Assembly: GCF_001649575.2 (NCBI RefSeq)
Contig: NC_051434.1
Span: 3,627,283 to 3,691,282 of the forward strand
Length of the DNA stretch: 64,000 bases
From: Kryptolebias marmoratus
Lineage: Eukaryota > Chordata > Actinopteri > Cyprinodontiformes > Rivulidae
Direction of reading: 5' to 3'
Positions 12,793 through 25,056 of the stretch are shown one piece after another; positions within the stretch are counted from its first letter, which is position 1; each line of letters starts with the position of its first letter. Both the position numbers and the translations under genes were made by a program. The notes below the pieces were generated by a model. That model saw nothing but the letters and a program-made list of their open reading frames with translations, was not told the DNA's origin and searched no databases.

Positions 12793-15700
12793 ATGGCACA
12801 GCAAAAATTCATCGGTGAGACATTTTTGTTGTATGCCTGAATGTTATTTAAATAAAGAGAAGACTACACATAGCTGCTTTATAATGTGTGCTGTAAAACA
12901 TGAAGATAAGATGGTTTGTTTTTTTAGCTGAAAGAAGTTGGCCTCGTAGCAGAAATCTACACTAGCGCTCACTCTTCTACAGGGCCCCGTAAGGGACATT
13001 TCGGAAAAAAAATATTGCGTTTCCTCGCAATTTAGTTCATAAAAGCTGTCGAGGCAGATTGTTTTATCTTTGTCCTTTTTAATATTTAAATCCACAGCAT
13101 TGTTTCTCTTAGTCTAATTTAAAATAGAAGTTAAATGGACATTTTCAGTATTTTTAGCCGTCTGAAATAATCGGTTCCCCCTCCATAACATGGGAACAAA
13201 TTAATTTACCAAGAAGCCCTTAGCTGTGTTTATTCCTCTCATCATGGACAACAAATCCTGTGAATTTGAAAACATTTGCTTTTTATTTGCCAAAGTTACT
13301 ACACATTACAGGGTGTGAGCTTCAGGCTGAAATATTGGGTTCCCCTTTGATGTTTCTAAAAGCATTTTTTTCTCCTCTGAAAAGAGAGGAACTATGTTCT
13401 CATATATCACAGAATGAAAGAGTATAATTCCAAGGTATTTAATACATGTGCTATTATTTTGGACAAAAACAGACATTGACTACCAAAAATTATTTATTTA
13501 TTAATGACCTGGAACTGTCGATTGAAATGAAAGTTACAACTTTGACACGATTATGTGGAGTCGTTTTAACGAGAATTCGATCAGAAGCATCATGAAGACG
13601 GTCGGATCTGACTCTCGGGCTGCAGAGCGCACTCCCAATTTCCTACAAGACCTGATTGGTCATTACTTAATGGGCAAATTGAACAGTAAATCATTTTGTA
13701 GTATTTCTAATAAACATGAAGTAACCAGTAAGCATAACCTTTTTGTTTTGTTGATTTCAGTTTCTAATATGACAGTCTTGTTTCATTTTGCACTGAATTC
13801 AGCTTTTTTCTCTCCAGATGTTGGTGTAAACCTGACAGATCCCATGTTCAGAGGACTCTACAGAGGGAAGCAGAAACATGACGGTGAGCCACTCTGGAAA
13901 TGCTGTTTTAACTTGTTTGTTGTTAAGATGAAGCTTGTCTGAGTTTTTTTTTTCCTGACAGATGACTTTGATCAGATAATCGACAGAGCTCTTAAAATCG
14001 GAGTGGAAAAGGTACGCCGCACGCTCAGCACCTTGGTGTCAGCTCATCTGTTGACCCAACACAGCAGCAGGTTTTGGTTTTCGAGAAGAATTTTAACAGG
14101 GTCACATCAAACTTTTTGTCTTACAGATTAAAATGCTAATTATTCTGCACTTATCGGATTGTTTGTTGGGCTCACAAAATATCAAAATTGAAATATTTAA
14201 AATGTCTGAACTGAAGCATCTGTTGCTGCACATTCATGTACAGAGACTACATGTAGATCTTGTAGATCTTGTTGTTATTTTGGAATTAGATCGGCAGAAT
14301 TGTTAGTCCCAGCTGATCGGCAGCAGGATATGTTGTCCAGCCTCTGAGCAGAGGTGCACAGTGGCACATGGGCTCTCTTTATTTGTGTTTTATGACAAAA
14401 TGAACAAGTTTTAGTATCCAAAAGTGATGCAGGTAAAATAATTCCCACTGTTGCTCAAACTGCTATGACATTTTTGGAGTTGGTTGCATAAAAACTTGCT
14501 TTTTTGGGGTGAATAGCTGTTAGCCCTGCTTGTGATATTGTGCAGAAACATCAAACAACTAAAGAAAGAAGTAATAATGCAAACATTTGGTTTGAACTAA
14601 TTTAATATCTGTTGCTTTGTGGCAGTTTATGATCACAGGAGGGAGCCTTGAAGACAGCAAGGAAGCTGTCAAACTAGCTGAAATCAGAGGTAACATTAAT
14701 GACAGCATGGCTCACTTATAGTTGCTTATTTTTTGTATTGTCCTGCTGGACATTTATAAAAACCTATATTAAAGTTGCTTCTTTATAAGTAGAATCAGCC
14801 AGATGTGGGTCTTTTTATAGCTGTGTATGAAACAAGCTTCCTCGTTGTTTCCAGATGAGTTTTACTGCACCGTCGGCTGCCATCCGACCCGCTGCAGTGA
14901 GTTTGAACAGAATGGGGAATCTCAGTACTTCTCAGGGCTGAAGGAGCTGGCAGCAGCACACAGAGGAAAGGTGGTGGCCATTGGAGAGTGTGGACTAGGT
15001 GTGTCTAAAGGAAAGCAGTGGTTTCTGACTGACTCCTTGTTTGGTTTGTTCAAACTGTCTGTTATTAAAAGGACAATGTTTGCTTTTTCTTTTGTTCCAG
15101 ATTTTGACAGGTTGGAGTTTTGTCCCAAAGAGACTCAACTAAAGTAAGTTTGTCTCTCCTAAGTTTTATAACCTGCACTAATACATATTTTGTTCTCTGG
15201 TGGCAGCTGAACACAGCATCATCAGATTAAAGTTCATATTACAGACGTGTCCTCAAACAGATATTAGTTAACAAAGATTAATCAACACCATATTGTTTCT
15301 GTTCACCTGGCATTGTTGATGTTAACCAGGTCATGCAAAGACATTAACGAACTACAGGAGGGAGGGGAAGGATAATGATTTGCATGTAAGTTCAGTTTGT
15401 AAAGCTTGAGCAGCTCACTGCAGTATAAAAGGTTGAAATTTCTCTCCTCTGATGAGAAGTGAAACAGAAGGAGTCCAGTTGCCTTCATCTAAACCTACTA
15501 TGATGTCTTCTGCAAACTTTTCCTTCTTGTCCTCATTATTGGCTCTTCAAAAGCCCTTACTTGTTTGTTTGTTTGTTTTAACCCTCCTTTTGCTCTGTCT
15601 GGTTCCTCACAGATTCTTTGAGAAGCAGTTTGACCTGGCAGAGGACACCAAGCTGCCCATGTTCCTACACTGCAGAAACTCCCATCAGGAATTTATCGGT

Positions 15701-17573
15701 AGATTTGGAAAATAAAAAACCTCATCTGTTTTGTGAGGCGGTGTTTACGACGGAGCCGTTTATTGATTCTTTGTCCTTGTTCCGACAGACATCATGAAGA
15801 GAAATCGAGACAGATGTGTCGGAGGAGTGGTGAGGACAATTTATACTTTTATTTGCTTTTTTTCTTCATTTAATCTCTGGTTCAAAGCAGTAAATATTTT
15901 TCACTGACATCTTTTCAATTAGATTCTGACCTTGATTATTCTATTTAATTAGATTCTTATTTGTTGACTTTTAAATGTTTGTGACTGCAGTAAAATGTGT
16001 AAAACCCTATTATTTTTTAATATTATTATTTTTGTTGTAAAAAATCCCCAGAATAAGAATGTTAAAGACTGATATTCCAGTCTTTAAAAAGCTTTTTCCA
16101 CAACATTGCTGTAAAAGCTGTAAAAGCCAAATGTTAGAGACTCAAATTCAGAGATTTTTTTATTTTTCTCCTGCAGGTTCACTCATTTGATGGGACAGCA
16201 GAGGATGCTGCTGCACTCATTGACCTGGATTTATATATTGGAATAAATGGCTGGTGAGAAGATTTCATTTAAAAATGTTTGATTAAGTTGTTAAAGTTAA
16301 AAAGCTTTGCATTGCCTGAATGACAGCTAGCTTTAGTTTCAACTTCAACTTTTTTCCTTTGTCTTGAATCTCTTCAACTATTAATACACAGTAAAACCAT
16401 ATAAAATATAAGTATATTTAGATATTTTTATTTAACAAATAATTTATTATGTTCTACAATGAAGTTCAAGCAAATTGACTTTTTAAAACAATTTAGAATG
16501 TGCTTACTGTTACAAAAGATATTGCTTGTCTGTTAATAAATGCATAAATAATTTGAGGGTTAAAAAGTTTTCTCTGTATCAGGAGCACTTTTATCACAGT
16601 AAGTAGATATTAGAGTTGATACGATACAGGTTACGACAGCTGCAGGTGTGATTTACATAAAACTCTTTTCTTAACAATATTACAACTTTTCAGCTCTTTG
16701 AAAACCGAGGCCAACATTGAAGCTATGAAGTCGATCCCCACCGAGAGGCTCATGATCGAAACAGGTGAGTTAAAGAGCTCATTTTTATTTTAAGACGTTA
16801 ACAAAGAAAATAGACTTTGGTTTGTATTCTGTAAAAAACAAATACTGTAGTTCTGGTGCTTCAGTGTCTCCAAACTTACTGTTTGTGTCAGATTTGGTTT
16901 GGTGGAATATGTTTTACTTTATTTTTTTACAAAGCACAATGTATGCATCATATTTTTAATTTTTGTACATGTCTAAGCAAGATAAATTTATTAGCATGTT
17001 TTTTTAGGATAATGTGTTTGCTTTTTAGAAACATTACTCAAAAAGAACCACACTAAAACATAACATTAGAAAGAAGTGTGGCGTGTGTTCAAAGAAAAGA
17101 AGAAAAAACAACTTTCAGTTTGGGTGTAGATCCTGGTCATTTTCCTTTAAAGTGTGAAAACTGTGACATCTGCACTGGCAGATTCACTTTGAGTAGAGTT
17201 TAGATTGTATATTACTTTTACTTTCACATTTTGACCTTTGTTCTCCTTCCAGATGCTCCGTGGTGTGCTGTGAAGAACACTCATGCAGGCTCCAAATATG
17301 TTAAAACAACATTTCCAACAAAGAAGAAATGGGAGGCAGGACACTGCCTGAAGGACAGAAATGAGCCCTGTCACATCATGTGGGTATCTTTAGACATGAC
17401 CGAGGAGGGAGACGCTCTCTAAAAGTCGGTGAATACGTTTTAAACACCTCTTGCTGTTTGTCTCCTTCAGACAAGTTCTGGAGGTGATGGCAGGAGCGAG
17501 AGAGGAGGATCCACAGGAGCTGGCCGACACGATCTACAACAACACCATCAACGTCTTCTTTAGCTCCAGCTGA
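12793..17573 (+). CDS. tatdn1: TatD-type metal-dependent deoxyribonuclease TATDN1
   Basis: Twelve exons: 12793-12814, 13818-13883, 13962-14011, 14626-14689, 14855-14998, 15101-15143, 15613-15698, 15789-15829, 16177-16253, 16694-16764, 17253-17379 and 17471-17573. All splice sites are GT-AG and in phase. The product is 297 aa, the length I recall for human TATDN1. Conserved TatD blocks are visible: [46 protein letters not shown] and MIETDAPWC. They supply the putative metal ligands E112, H149, H174 and D222 of the TIM-barrel fold. The family are 3'-5' exonucleases/endonucleases linked to DNA degradation and repair. I chose the ATG at 12793 (strong context, matches the family start). An in-frame ATG at 12751 would add 14 residues. 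The gene shares its promoter with ndufb9. Confidence 0.97.
15561..15579. repeat. (TTTG)n short microsatellite
   Basis: About four and a half TTTG units in tatdn1 intron 6, just upstream of the exon at 15613. Confidence 0.85.
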
Positions 17574-18540
17574 CCACAGAAAAGGCTTGGAGACGTGATA
17601 TTTAGAAGGCTATGAGAAGGGGTGCAAGGCGTGCTTCAGGACCCCCTGATGGATGCCAAAGGACACGCAGGTCCAAAGTAATGAAAAAATAAATAAAAAC
17701 AAATTTCATTATTGCTGAACATATTTAAACTCAAAAGGTTTCATTATTATTGAGTTTAGTAAATCTTGTTTACAAACCAACTGTTGTATGTCTGTGTGTA
17801 AAAATATTTGCAAAATGTTTTTAACGTCCATATTTAAAAAATAAAACATGCACTTCTAGTATGCAATGCACTGCATTTATTTGGTATTTTGTTATATGTG
17901 GGTGTTTAAGGTCATGCATATTCTCACCTCTCATGTGGACTTTTATGGAGGCTTGTGTGTTTGTGAGGTTGCTCTTGCCTTAATGACAGGTCTATTGGTA
18001 AAACCTTAGAACTTTAAAAGTGAAATATCTTTTAATCATACCTGTCTTTAACATTATTGATAATATAATTTCCTTATTTCCTTTCCTTATTTGTGATTTT
18101 TTATATGGTAGGCCACTCACATCAAGACAAACATGTAGATAAACAACTTATAATGTAATATAAAAAAATACAATATTTTTCTCATATATATGTACTAAAA
18201 ATAAAAATGTTCAAGCAAAATTTGGGACCGGATTCCAACTACAACGTTTATTTGTTTACCTTTGGAAAGAGTCGAAGTGACAGGAGAATAGGTCAAACAT
18301 TAAACTTACTGGTTTAGCACAAGTTTTGCCGAAGCTGCCTGTGTTTGATGTTAAACTCTATCTTTATGGCGCTTGGCCATCAAGCTTTTATGTGTTTTTC
18401 AGCAGATTTGATTGTTTTGTTTATGACTGCATTCATTTCAAAATTGCATTAAAAAATATGTTTCAAAATTTCAACAAAATCCTGTTTAAGGGGAGCTCTC
18501 ATTGTGTATATAATTTTGTTAATTGTGTTTATCTTGGTGT
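17574..18540. other. tatdn1 3' untranslated region and tatdn1-rnf139 spacer
   Basis: AATAAA occurs twice at 17688-17697, about 115 bases after the tatdn1 stop, and again near 17838; the first pair is the likely polyadenylation signal. The remainder is AT-rich with no supported gene. Confidence 0.6.
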
Positions 18541-18574
18541 TTCTGCAAAACACATGAGGAAACTGTGAAACTCG

Positions 18575-18616
18575 TTACGTCAGCAGCCACGCCCACAGAC
18601 GTTGGACGTTACGTCA
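18575..18616. promoter_or_regulatory. pair of CRE/ATF-like elements in the rnf139 promoter
   Basis: TTACGTCA occurs at 18575-18582 and again at 18609-18616, with GC-box-like ccacgccc between them. The reverse complement, TGACGTAA, is a common CREB/ATF variant. The surrounding 18.57-19.0 kb is markedly richer in CG than its flanks, as expected for a CpG-type promoter of rnf139. Confidence 0.5.
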
Positions 18617-18850
18617 CATTACGTTCTGAATAACCCAACAACTTCTGTGGTGTTCCCAAAAGCCGGAGCTCGAGGAAATGGAGCTTTCCCCGTTGTCTTT
18701 GCGGGGTTTCTGGTTCTAACCGGCGCCGAATCGGACGGAGCAGCTTGGATTTTGACACACTACGGCGATAAGACTCCGGGGGTGAGCGGGAGCTCCGCAT
18801 TTAACAGAAAAGCGAAGAAGCAACAGGAGGTTCAGCTCAGCTGGGCGAAC

Positions 18851-18886
18851 ATGGCGACCCGCGGCACGTCGATAACTGCCCACTGA
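18851..18886 (+). promoter_or_regulatory. upstream ORF 1 in the rnf139 leader
   Basis: An 11-codon frame (MATRGTSITAH then TGA) begins with a strong start context (aacATGG). It lies 112 bases before the rnf139 start codon. If transcribed in the leader it should capture scanning ribosomes. The same start overlaps a YY1-like sequence (AACATGGCG). Confidence 0.45.
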
Positions 18887-18942
18887 GCCGCCAGCCGAAA
18901 CGAAACCAAACGCGACTGCTGCTGGACTTGGACATATTTTTA

Positions 18943-19023
18943 ATGTTGCATGGATATCCGAGGCTGACCGGGACTGCTGAGCCTCTACCCGAAGTCGTAT
19001 GGCGTCCACTCAAGCCCGCATAG
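18943..19023 (+). promoter_or_regulatory. upstream ORF 2 overlapping the rnf139 start codon
   Basis: This frame opens at 18943 in weak context and ends at TAG 19021-19023. It is out of frame with, and extends past, the rnf139 ATG at 18999. A third, five-codon frame starts at 18950. The arrangement could reduce translation from the main start. Confidence 0.4.
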
Positions 19024-22000
19024 GCCAGCAGGCCTTAGCGCTGCTGGACGTGGCGCTTCGGGTTCCCTGTATTTTCATTATCGACGCTATTTTTAACTCC
19101 TACTACGACCCTGGATCGGGATGGGCAGGGGTGATGGGAAAGGTGTTGGTCAGAGTTATGGGTAAGCAGTTTAAAGCGCAAAGCTAAAGCCACTAGTCCT
19201 TTTAGTTAGTGTCAACAACCAGCGTCAAGTTGTGACAGCTAAGCTAGCTAACTATGCTAACTAGCAGTGTGGACCTCTACCACCTGTCAGAGCGACTAAA
19301 GCCGATTTAACTACCAGCAGGAACTTCAATTTAAGACAGATCTGCTGACATACTACTTAACTAGTCTGTTTTAGCTAATTGTTAAGTCAAACCTGGCGTC
19401 TACAGCTCTCTGACTAGCTTGGATACTGCTAATGATAAGTATCCGGGCACAGGTGTTGTGTCATTTTTTGAATCCCCGCTAAACCGGCGGATCTTTCTGC
19501 CCGTCAGAAAAAAACTGTTCTTAACTTCACCCAAATGACTCCTGTCTTGTCTCAAACCTTGTACAGGCATTGTCCACATGCACTGAATTAATAACATAAA
19601 GGTCAACAATTGTTTGTTTTTGGTTAAAACTTTCAAAAAGATGCAATTTGGAGTACGAATTTGATCACATTTACTAAGGTAAATATTGTGTTTTGTGGCT
19701 CCAGCAGGCAGATTATATAACTAATAGTTTGCAGACCTTTGAACAGCTCCTAACCTCTGAAGAGTCTTCTTGATGGGGGTCAAAGAACTGTAGGTTTTAA
19801 GAGACATGGGTTCAGATATAAAGTATCTTTAGGAGGTTTTTAGTCACCAGTTTTTGGTCTCATGCTTTAACCTGTACTTTCATCAAAACACAAATCCAAG
19901 ACTCTGTTTAGAGTCACTTATATCTGGGTTTGAACCCAAAACTTCAAATTTAAACTGCCTCAGTGTGATGGAAACCAGATTGATCAAATCAAACAAATGC
20001 AATCAGAAAAAAAAATGTATTATAAAGTTTTACACCCTTTTACCAAAATAATTATTTATTCAAAATGGTTAAATTCAACATTGTTTGGATTTTAATTATG
20101 ATCAAATAATCAAGAGGCCTGAGTTTAGGGAGTCATTAGGCAGCATAAAACTTAATGTGATAATCATTCAGCCCATGCACCTAATTTATTCCAAGCCCTT
20201 TTATTTACGTCTGCATAAAGACAGGAACAGGCTAACACCTTTTGGTTGGACACATGCTCTGCAAGAACTCAGACATTTGATGTAACCTGTCTCCAGTGTT
20301 GCCATGGTGACGGTGAGACTTGTAGGAAGCTGAAGATGCTGCTACAATGAAAAGTTTTAACATTATTTATTATTAGGAAAATTATTTCTACAATGACAAC
20401 TCTGTTGTTAATCATGTGGCAGCATCCTAATTTTTTTGGTTATTTTTATTATTTTGGTATTGCACACTTGTTGCAGGACCTGCAACAAATAACATAAGTT
20501 TTAATTTTATAATATGTCTGAAGAAATCTGACTTACTTTTTGTTTTACTTGTGCAGTTGTTAGTTAATGAGGATTATTGTTTTAATCTTTTAATTCCAAC
20601 CAGTAAAAATAAAGCATTTTAATGTTTTTGTGTGCAATAAATTGTGATATAAACAATTTTTAATCTTTTCTAACTGTGTGTTTTGTGTTCCAGGTGTTCT
20701 AATCTCCACTGTGGTGCTGCTGCTGTCTCAGAAAGCCTTGTTTAAGTTCTACACCCTCTTCTTTGCTGTGCTCCTCGGCATGGCGGCAGCCCTCATAAAC
20801 TATTACGCCACCTCACACTTAGACTTCTACGGCGCGTATTACAAGGCAGCGCTGGGATTTCGATTGCTGCCCAGAAACGGGACAACGCTGTGGCTCGGCA
20901 TGGCCGCAGTCCAGCTCATCTTTGGCATCGGCTATGTGTTCCTGCTCAATCTTCAGTCGGTGTTCGCCGCGCTGGTCGTCCTGGACATCATGATCCCTCT
21001 GTGGGGGATGATGATTGAGCTTCCTCCAGATGTCAGACATCTGGTGGCTGTATTCTCAGGCCTGGTGCTTGTGCTCAACACAGCCGTCTGCTTAGCCATG
21101 AGACTCAAATGGTTCTACTACTCATGCCGCTACGTCTACCTGCTCGTGCGGCACATGTACAGGATCTATGGACTTCAGCTGCTGCTAGAAGATACGTGGA
21201 AAAGAATCAGGTTTCCTGATGTGCTGCGAGTGTTCTGGTTGACTAGGGTCACTGCCCAGGCGCTCATACTGGTTTATGTTGTGCGGGCGGTGAGAAAGGA
21301 GAGTGGAGATGCCACAGGAGGGGCAACAGATGGGAGCTCTGATGCACAGGTTAGTTTCTGACACATAAATACAGATCAGTGTTGGAAATGTCATATGTGC
21401 GTGCTTTAATGGAAGCTTTCCAATGATGAAAGGATTGTTTCTTTGTTCCCTTTTACTTTTTTTTACTTGAACTGACTTATTTGGGAGGTAAAATTTTAAG
21501 AAAACATTTCTGCCTCCTACCACTCATGCCAAAGTGACATGCATGTGCATTTATTTATGTGTTTTGTCTGCAGGAAACTTCCTCAGGCATTAGTTGTATC
21601 TTACCTGGCCCTAGTCCCTAAAATAAAACTGGATTTCCAGCATAAGAATTATGTCATAGATTACAGACTGAATACATTAATATATCTTATTTGTATGAAC
21701 CCATTTTCAGGGCTACCTGTTTAGCTGGGACGTGTTCTGGGATCTGACAAGTAACTTGATCATCTCTGGCTGTGATTCCACTCTGACTGTGTTGGGTATG
21801 AGTGCCGTCATCTCCTCTGTAGCACACTACCTCGGCCTCAGTATCCTGGCTTTCATAGGTACCAGTCAGTTTTTTTATGTTGCACAACGAAGCATGCAAA
21901 CTTCGGTGATCTGTTGTGCAAACAACTGTGAGAACGCTTCAAAATATGCGTGCGTTTCCTTTTGAAACTTCAGGTTCGACAGAAGAGGAGGACAAGCGTT

Positions 22001-25000
22001 TAGGCTTCGTGGCTCCGGTTCTGTTCTTCATTCTGGCTCTGCAGACCGGCCTCAGCAGCCTAGACCCAGAGGAACGTTTGGTAGGTTGCTCTGAACTCTT
22101 GTCTGGCTTTAGTGTTTGTTTATCTGCCATTTTTTTACTCTTCTGTCCAAATCATCATTAACAAATGCCATACGTAAAACATGAGGCATGAAGCTGGAAT
22201 TGTCTGCTTTTTTACAAACCACACTTTATAAGAATATCAAAGTTATGAAGATTTGTGCTACAAGTTCTTTGTGCACACCCAGCTGAAGGTGCTCGTTATT
22301 CAGCCCATGTTGGCAAACCTATTTGTGTTGGCCTTATAGAGAGTCCAAAAACAAATTTTAATCATATTTTAACCTCAGGATTCGGCATGTAATCCATAAT
22401 GATAATTTTATTGGAAGTTGGCTGATTAAATTTGTTGCTCAGATTGAATTTTTTTTTTACTTTTAGTGAAAATAAAAGTGGTAGTAATAAATGGCACCAC
22501 CGCCTCATGAAATGCTTAAAATGCAGACTTTCCTAGTGGCCTTTATGCATCCTTTTCTTTCAGCTTGAATCTAAAAGCATGTCTGCTGTGTGGAAATGGA
22601 GCAGCTGATGTAAAACATCAGAGACTGAGTTGTCTTACCTTCCAGTCCCTGTTGGGATGTAAAAACACCTGATTCACTGCTTCACATCAAATGAAGACCT
22701 CCTTAAATAATTGATTGTGTCAGAATGAGGCTGTTTTGATCTTCTGTCTTCGTTCTTGTGCTGTGGTAACTTTTTAAGGTGTCTGTGACAGTGAATCTCT
22801 GTCACTTTGATCCAAAGGTCCGCCTGAGCCGAAACATGTGCCTTCTGCTGACGGCCATCCTGCACTTTATTCACGGCATGACCGACCCCGTCCTGATGTC
22901 CCTCAGCGCCTCCCACGTCTCTTCCTTTCGACGCCACTTCCCCGTCCTGCTGGTGTCCGTGGCGCTCTTTGCGCTCCCCGTGGCGCTCAGCTACGCCCTC
23001 TGGCATCACTACGCCCTCAACACCTGGCTCTTTGCTGTCACCGCTTTCTGTGTGGAGCTCTGCCTCAAGGTGAGTGCAGACGGTTTAGAAATTTCACTTT
23101 ACTTATTCTTTTTTTATTTAAAGTGGTAATGAATAGTACAGGAAGGCCTTCCGTAGGTCTCTTGAAATTTAGATTTTTGTTTTCTCTGCAGTTAATGAAA
23201 TGACATTATTTTTACTTGTAGTTTTAACATTTAAATAATCAGATCTTTTTTCAAAACCTCACTTCATACTTTACAGGTAATTTATCACGTTTGTTGACAA
23301 CCATATTAAATCTGGGTTACCTTTCTACTGCAGCCCTCTCACTCGTTCACCACAACAACGGTCAGGTTCAGGTTACCCACAAAGCCAAAAAGGAAAAGCT
23401 CTACCACTAAAAGCGCATGTGCATGTTTTGTTATTCTCTGTAATATGACAGCATTTGTAACATTTTATTTAACCAGGCAAGTCTTCCTGAGATCACAGAT
23501 CTCTTTTTAATGGGAGGCCTGGGCCTGAAGGCCTAAACATGCATGTTTTTGGACTTCATTGCAATAAAAATGTCATTCATGACAACATAAAGTAAACGAT
23601 TTAATAACATTTCAAACATTAAATATTGGGACAATGGATTAAGATTGAATTTATGAAAGCCCAAGTCTAACAAAAGGTTTAAGATGTGAGTGATTAATAA
23701 AATATTAACTTTTTCCCCTTTTCCTTTTTATTTGCTCACAAGAATATAGTTTAAGCACTGAAAATAGGTTGGTAAATTATAGTCTGTCTGTTAGTTTTAG
23801 TCTAAATATCTAAAACTGTTCACATGGGATTTGTGTCTGCTGATGTACCAGTAATTATAAAAGTACATTTGTGATAATTGGGACATTTGATATAAGGACA
23901 GATTTGATTTTTGTTTGTTTTCAGCTGCTTTGAGACAGAGGAGCTACAGTTGAGGTCGAGTGTTGGTTAAAGGACCTACTCAATAAGGAGTTTATTTTTT
24001 TATCTGACTTTTCAAAGAGACTGAATTTTATTTGACAAAGAAGAGTCTAATATTACTGATCATTTTCCTTTTACAGCGAATCTGCAGCAGGTAATTAACT
24101 AATTTAAAACGACTCAAAGTAATTTCATGCAGGTGACACACACTCTTCATTTAAAGTGTTTACGTTTGCACAGTGGCTGCTGGTCTTTCTTCAGGTGCTG
24201 CATATTAATCTTTTGTCTCATTGTTTGTCCTCAGGTGGTGGTGTCCCTGACGGTCTACGGCCTCTTCATGGCTGACGGCTTCTCCAACATCCTGTGGGAG
24301 AAGCTGGATGACTACGTCTACTACGTGCGCTCCACGGGCAACATCATCGAGTTCCTGTTTGGTGTCATCATGTTTGGAAACGGCGCCTACACGATGATGT
24401 TCGAGTCGGGCAGCAAGATCCGCGCCTGCATGATGTGCCTGCACGCTTACTTCAACATCTACCTGCAGGCCAAGAACGGCTGGAAGACCTTCATCAACCG
24501 CCGCACGGCTGTCAAGAAGATCAACTCCTTACCAGAGGTCCGCGGAGACCAGCTGAGGGACATCGAGGACGTGTGTGCCATCTGTTACCAGGACTTTGTC
24601 ACCTCTGCCCGCCTCACGCCGTGCCACCATTACTTCCATGCGCTGTGCTTGAGGAAGTGGCTGTACATCCAGGACACATGCCCCATGTGCCACCAGAGAG
24701 TTTATGTTGAAGACGAGGGCCGAGACAGAGCCGCGTTCTCGAACAACAACGGGGGCTACGCAGCGCCGCAGGCCGCCGCTGCCGCCGCTGCCGCCGCTGC
24801 CGCCGCTGCCGCGGGCCAACCCGCACCAGACGAGAACCAGCACGGACCGCCGGTCGCCGAGCTGCTGGCCAACGGCGCGGCGGCTGGGGCGCACGCTGCA
24901 GGAGGACCGGCAGGGCTGGAGGAGCTGCCAGGGGACAACGACAGCATAGAGTTCGACAGCATAGATTACGACGAAGACGAGTGGGGGACTCAGAACGGCA

Positions 25001-25056
25001 ACACGCCAATCGAAGAAGACTATATTAATGATGACACAGACTCCACTGAGGACTGA
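18999..25056 (+). CDS. rnf139: RING finger protein 139 (TRC8), ER-membrane E3 ubiquitin ligase
   Basis: Six coding exons: 18999-19161, 20694-21349, 21711-21858, 21974-22080, 22818-23069 and 24235-25056. They give 715 aa against about 664 in human. The N-terminal two thirds is a multi-pass membrane region related to Patched, with a sterol-sensing-like part; blocks include VALRVPC, KWFYYSCRYVYLLVRHMYRI, NLIISGCDSTLTVLGMSAV and GMTDPVLMSLSASHVSSF. A RING-H2 domain at residues 556-594 (CAIC, CHHYFHALC, CPMC) has all eight zinc ligands. TRC8 ubiquitinates ER clients including HMG-CoA reductase and MHC class I. A 14-alanine tract (622-635) and an acidic tail lengthen the C-terminus. A loop of about 18 residues (near KESGDATGGATDG) also seems longer than in human. 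The exon 5 acceptor (ccaaag) is weak but required by frame. Confidence 0.97.
23461..23530 (+). repeat. dispersed repeat fragment (fish ATTTAACCAGG type)
   Basis: The segment reads tttatttaaccaggcaag, then tcttcctgagatc, then atctctttttaatgggag and cctgg. This matches from memory a short sequence common in teleost introns (ATTTAACCAGG...GAGATC...TCTTTT...GGGAGACCTGG). Its class is uncertain. It lies in rnf139 intron 5. Confidence 0.45.
24772..24813 (+). repeat. GCC/GCT triplet repeat encoding 14 alanines in rnf139
   Basis: Fourteen alanine codons, arranged as four copies of a nine-base unit (GCC GCC GCT) plus GCC GCG. The regular unit suggests expansion by slippage. It sits between the RING domain and the acidic tail. 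Confidence 0.95.
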
